A stretch of 64,000 nt of DNA from NCBI GenBank assembly GCA_964249755.1, contig CAXUDB010000002.1, positions 496,001-560,000 of the forward strand. The letters run 5' to 3'. Below the pieces are notes generated by a model. It did no database searches. It had not been told where the DNA came from and was given only the letters and a program-made list of their open reading frames with translations. This DNA is from Ilyomonas sp964249755. Lineage in GTDB: Bacteria > Bacteroidota > Bacteroidia > Chitinophagales > Chitinophagaceae. The position numbers were made by a program, and so were the translations under genes. This document shows positions 61,489 through 64,000 of the stretch, in pieces; within the stretch, counting starts at the first letter, position 1, and every line of letters begins with the position of its first letter.

Positions 61489-62069
61489 AACGTATTGGTT
61501 TTATTCTGTTACTGATCGGTTTTGTTTCCTGTTCGTCACCACATTATACTCATCCGCATGTACTGATAGAAACCAGTGCCGGTGATATTGAAGTGGAAAT
61601 TTATACAGATAAAGCTCCAAAAACAGGAGCAGCTTTTCTCCATAATATTGATTCCGGTTATTACCGGCGCGCTTCTTTCTACCGCATTTTAAACGACGAC
61701 AACCAGCCTTCCGATGCTCCCAAAAGCGAGCTGATACAGGGCGGCATCTGGAAGACCGATTATAAAAAGTCAATGTCAGTGCCGGGAATCCCGCACGAGA
61801 CCACGCAGCAAACCGGTATTCATCACTTGAATGGAACTTTATCTATGGCTCGGCTGAAACCGGGCACTGCCAATACAGAATTCTTTATTTGTATTGGTGA
61901 TCAGCCAGGCTTTGATTTTGGCGGTGTAAACAATCCCGACGGTCAGGGCTATGCCGCATTTGGGAAAGTGGTGAAAGGGATGAATGTGGTGAGAACGATT
62001 TATAACCGCCCGGAAAATGATCAGAACTTTACGCCGCCAGTTGCTATTCAGAAGATGAAAAGATTATAG
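61485..62069 (+). CDS. Cyclophilin-type peptidyl-prolyl isomerase lipoprotein
   Basis: A 194-residue exported protein. The signal peptide ends IGFVSCSSPH with Cys16 in a loose lipobox. The cyclophilin core then follows: VLIETSAGDIEVEIYTDKAP, FLHNIDSGYYRRASFYRIL, and the active-site stretch GTLSMARLKPGTANTEFFIC, followed by GQGYAAFGKVVKGMNVV. Such proteins speed proline isomerisation during folding in the periplasm. Length is within the family's range. It is encoded as the second gene of an overlapping pair with the methyltransferase, a linkage I cannot explain functionally. Confidence 0.92.
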   Translation: MKRIGFILLLIGFVSCSSPHYTHPHVLIETSAGDIEVEIYTDKAPKTGAAFLHNIDSGYYRRASFYRILNDDNQPSDAPKSELIQGGIWKTDYKKSMSVPGIPHETTQQTGIHHLNGTLSMARLKPGTANTEFFICIGDQPGFDFGGVNNPDGQGYAAFGKVVKGMNVVRTIYNRPENDQNFTPPVAIQKMKRL

Positions 62070-62183
62070 ACTTTGGCCGGCTTTGAATGTGGTTAGTGAC
62101 ATCCGTATTGTCATTGCTTTTTACACCAGAAATCATTCACATTTCTTAAGCTTTGTTGCATTTGTGCTGATGATAAGAATGAG

Positions 62184-62951
62184 CTAAGCAAACAACGTCT
62201 CAGCCACCGCTATACTTTCCGGCTTGCCTACATCTACAAATAAGTAATCATCGTGCGAAAAGCCTTGGATGGCCTGCGTTGCAGCCAGTTGGAGATAAAC
62301 ATCAATCATAGAAAATTTGCCGTTGAAACCCTTTTGCAACAGCGGAAATAAAGTGTGATGAATGATATGGATACCGCTGAAGGCACGTTCTGTATAGTGG
62401 TCGGATGGCTTTGCCATTTTTACTTCGCCGGTATTGATATTGCGCCAGCCGCAGAGTTCGTTCTCTTCTGTAAAAAGCAGATAGCGCGATGTGCTTCTGT
62501 TGCTCACGGCCAAGGTGGCCAATGGCTGGTTGTGAAGATGTTCTTCTATCATTTTGCCTAAGGGCAGGTTGGTAAGCACATCTGCATTCATCAATACAAT
62601 GTCATCCTCGCCTTCAAAATATGGCGAGGCAAACAGCAGACCTCCGCCGGTTTCCAATACTTCTTTTTCATAAGACAGAGTTACCTCGCTGCCCCAACCC
62701 TTATTTACCGTTACCGCTTTTTCTATTTGCTCTGCAAAATGATGTGTGTTCACCACTACTTCCCTTATGCCATGTGCCTGCAGATATTCAATATTACGTT
62801 GTAACAAACTCTTGCCGTTTACCATTGCCAATGCCTTAGGATGCTGGTCGGTAAAGGGTTTCAGGCGTGTACCCAGGCCGGCTGCCAGTATCATGGCTTT
62901 GCGGATATGTCGTACCGAGCTGTCCTTATTGGATGGATTGGATGCCTGCAT
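62184..62951 (-). CDS. MurU-like sugar-1-phosphate nucleotidyltransferase
   Basis: A 255-residue GT-A-fold enzyme. The signature KAMILAAGLGTRLKPFTDQH (about 18-37) with LGTRLKP and then HPKALAMVNGKSLLQRNIEYL is complete. The metal site NADVLTNL and KFSMIDVYLQLA, then FVDVGKPES, follow. This is the pattern of NDP-sugar pyrophosphorylases of the MurU/RmlA kind. Pseudomonas MurU makes UDP-MurNAc from MurNAc-1-phosphate during cell-wall recycling. It overlaps the kinase-RapZ gene by 26 bases. That neighbour is the expected AmgK-type partner, which supports a role in sugar salvage, but the precise sugar and nucleotide are not shown. Confidence 0.85.
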   Translation of the reverse strand: MQASNPSNKDSSVRHIRKAMILAAGLGTRLKPFTDQHPKALAMVNGKSLLQRNIEYLQAHGIREVVVNTHHFAEQIEKAVTVNKGWGSEVTLSYEKEVLETGGGLLFASPYFEGEDDIVLMNADVLTNLPLGKMIEEHLHNQPLATLAVSNRSTSRYLLFTEENELCGWRNINTGEVKMAKPSDHYTERAFSGIHIIHHTLFPLLQKGFNGKFSMIDVYLQLAATQAIQGFSHDDYLFVDVGKPESIAVAETLFA

Positions 62952-64000
62952 TTTTTCTTTGTTGACGGGTAGTGCTTCGGCGTTTAGGAAGTTCTTCTTT
63001 CTTGGTTATCTCTTTCACCCAATTGGTTTGATTGTAATGAATCACCTCTGCTTTTACTTTATACTTGTTGCGTAAATGTCTTGCTGTTTGCTCAGCAGCA
63101 TATACGCTCCTGTGTTGACCTCCGGTACAGCCAAAGGCTATCGAAAGATGATCGAAGCCGCGCTGAATATAGTCTTCCACCGAAATGTCAACGAGGTTAT
63201 AAACACTGTTTAAAAACTCGTTCATTTTGGTTTTTTCTTCTAAAAAAGTTTGCACGTTTTTATCCAGACCACTACTGCATTTAAACTCGTCATATCTGCC
63301 CGGGTTCAACAGTCCCCGGCAATCGAACACAAAGCCGCCGCCATGCCCGGATGTGTCTTTAGGCAACCCTTTTTTATAAGAAAAACTATAAATGGTTACT
63401 ACCAGCGGTGTGTTTTCATTTGCCTGTATATTTTCAAACCGGTTGATGATATCATCGCTTACAATCAAATTTAAAATACGGGCAAATTCAAGTGTATTTT
63501 CATTCATCCGCGGATGCTGATCTATAAAGCTTTTGAGATTTTTTAAGGCGAGCGGAATACTGGTTAAAAAATGGGCTTTGCGTTCAAACAAGCCACGAAA
63601 GCCATAAGCGCCCAGCACCTGCAGCAACCGCAGCAAAACGTAGCCATAATATTGTTTAGTAAATAAATCTCTGTCTAATGGTTGCGGCAACAACTTATCG
63701 GCTTCATCCATGTAATGCTGCAATAAACTTGCTTTCCATTCATGGCTCAATTCAGCTTTTGCCTGCCAAAGTAAAGAAGCAACATCGTATTGCAATGCAC
63801 CACGCATTCCACCTTGGTAATCTATAAAGCAAAGTTTGTTATCCTTTACAATAATGTTGCGGCTCTGGAAGTCGCGGAACATAAAATACTGGTTGCCCTG
63901 ATTGGCTAAGAAACCGCTGATGGCTTCAAATTCATTCAGCAACGCCTGCTTGTCATAAGGCAGCTTCAGTGTATCAAGGAAATAGTATTTGCAATACAGC
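62926..64000 (-). CDS. AmgK-like kinase fused to a RapZ C-terminal domain (5' end outside window)
   Basis: The frame is open to 64000, so the N-terminus is missing; about 357 codons are visible. The kinase half resembles aminoglycoside-phosphotransferase/AmgK enzymes: FMFRDFQSRNII (catalytic Asp, then Asn), the metal-binding IDYQGGMRGALQYDVASLL, and KYYFLDTLKLPYDKQ just inside the window edge. From about the middle the RapZ C-terminal domain begins: VTIYSFSYKKGLPKDTSGHG, GFVFDCRGLLNPGRYDEF, then GLDKNVQTFLEE and SIAFGCTGGQHRSVYAAEQ. In E. coli the RapZ C-terminal domain binds glucosamine-6-phosphate; the T-G-G-x-H-R residues are kept here. The fused arrangement next to a MurU-like gene suggests amino-sugar salvage with sensing. 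Confidence 0.82.
   Translation of the reverse strand, partial: LYCKYYFLDTLKLPYDKQALLNEFEAISGFLANQGNQYFMFRDFQSRNIIVKDNKLCFIDYQGGMRGALQYDVASLLWQAKAELSHEWKASLLQHYMDEADKLLPQPLDRDLFTKQYYGYVLLRLLQVLGAYGFRGLFERKAHFLTSIPLALKNLKSFIDQHPRMNENTLEFARILNLIVSDDIINRFENIQANENTPLVVTIYSFSYKKGLPKDTSGHGGGFVFDCRGLLNPGRYDEFKCSSGLDKNVQTFLEEKTKMNEFLNSVYNLVDISVEDYIQRGFDHLSIAFGCTGGQHRSVYAAEQTARHLRNKYKVKAEVIHYNQTNWVKEITKKEELPKRRSTTRQQRKNAGIQSIQ

Noticed and set aside
1..64000. tRNA and rRNA genes
   Set aside because: No cloverleaf arm such as GGTTCGAATC and no rRNA-like stretch was recognised in the intergenic regions; a dedicated scan would settle it.

Overview
The window comes from a member of the Bacteroidota, most likely Chitinophagaceae or a close relative. 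This is inferred from gene content. There is a TonB-dependent receptor, the gliding protein GldC, three proteins with type IX secretion (T9SS) C-terminal sorting domains, an OstA-like LptA and a Bacteroidota-type LptD, BatB/BatC, DUF1599 beside a BT_3928-type DoxX protein, and a kinase-RapZ fusion. Many genes have a TAnnTTTG-type -7 promoter element just upstream, and Shine-Dalgarno sequences are weak or absent, as expected for this phylum. No rRNA, tRNA, transposase or CRISPR array was recognised.

Layout. (1) 1-11950 is a cell-envelope block: the end of a TonB receptor, a PAS histidine kinase, endonuclease III, then on the minus strand an OstA/LptA-like protein, an MCE (MlaD-like) protein, an EI24 membrane protein and LptD, with a divergent N-acetylmuramoyl-L-alanine amidase. 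(2) 12097-22857 holds dnaE, a secreted FG-GAP/T9SS protein, an 11-unit 21-bp palindromic tandem repeat, a fibronectin-like unknown, a YdcF protein, a DnaQ exonuclease-GIY-YIG fusion and an ABC exporter. (3) 23640-30360 holds two tandem paralogous T9SS-exported beta-helix proteins of more than 1000 residues each. (4) 30572-48152 is a 15-gene exopolysaccharide/capsule cluster on the minus strand. Its order of transcription starts with a BY-kinase (Wzc type), followed by NodZ-like, Wzx flippase, GT2-like, GT11 fucosyltransferase, GT4, NodZ-like, Wzy/ligase, GT2, GT4, GT4, WecG/TagA, Gfo/Idh dehydrogenase, an AKR-like protein and GT61. (5) 48731-64000 is mostly housekeeping: FkbM methyltransferase, gltX, an orphan glycosyltransferase, gldC, YqeY, CvpA, hydrolase, CBS protein, DUF721, BT_3928/DUF1599, batB-batC, a class D beta-lactamase, a methyltransferase, a cyclophilin, and a MurU-like nucleotidyltransferase with an AmgK-like kinase-RapZ fusion that runs off the window.

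How the genes work together. Region 4 encodes Wzx/Wzy-type assembly of a probably fucosylated polysaccharide. It lacks a recognisable initiating phosphoglycosyl transferase and outer-membrane exporter, which must lie elsewhere. The tandem beta-helix proteins directly downstream are plausible surface enzymes or adhesins acting on a polysaccharide. OstA, LptD and MlaD point to outer-membrane lipid and LPS transport. The kinase-RapZ/nucleotidyltransferase pair at the right edge looks like a Bacteroidota version of amino-sugar salvage into UDP-sugars, with a possible built-in sensor. The most distinctive items are the 21-bp repeat array, the tandem T9SS paralogs with exact shared nucleotide tracts, and the kinase-RapZ fusion. 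Nothing seen amounts to a clearly new multi-gene system.
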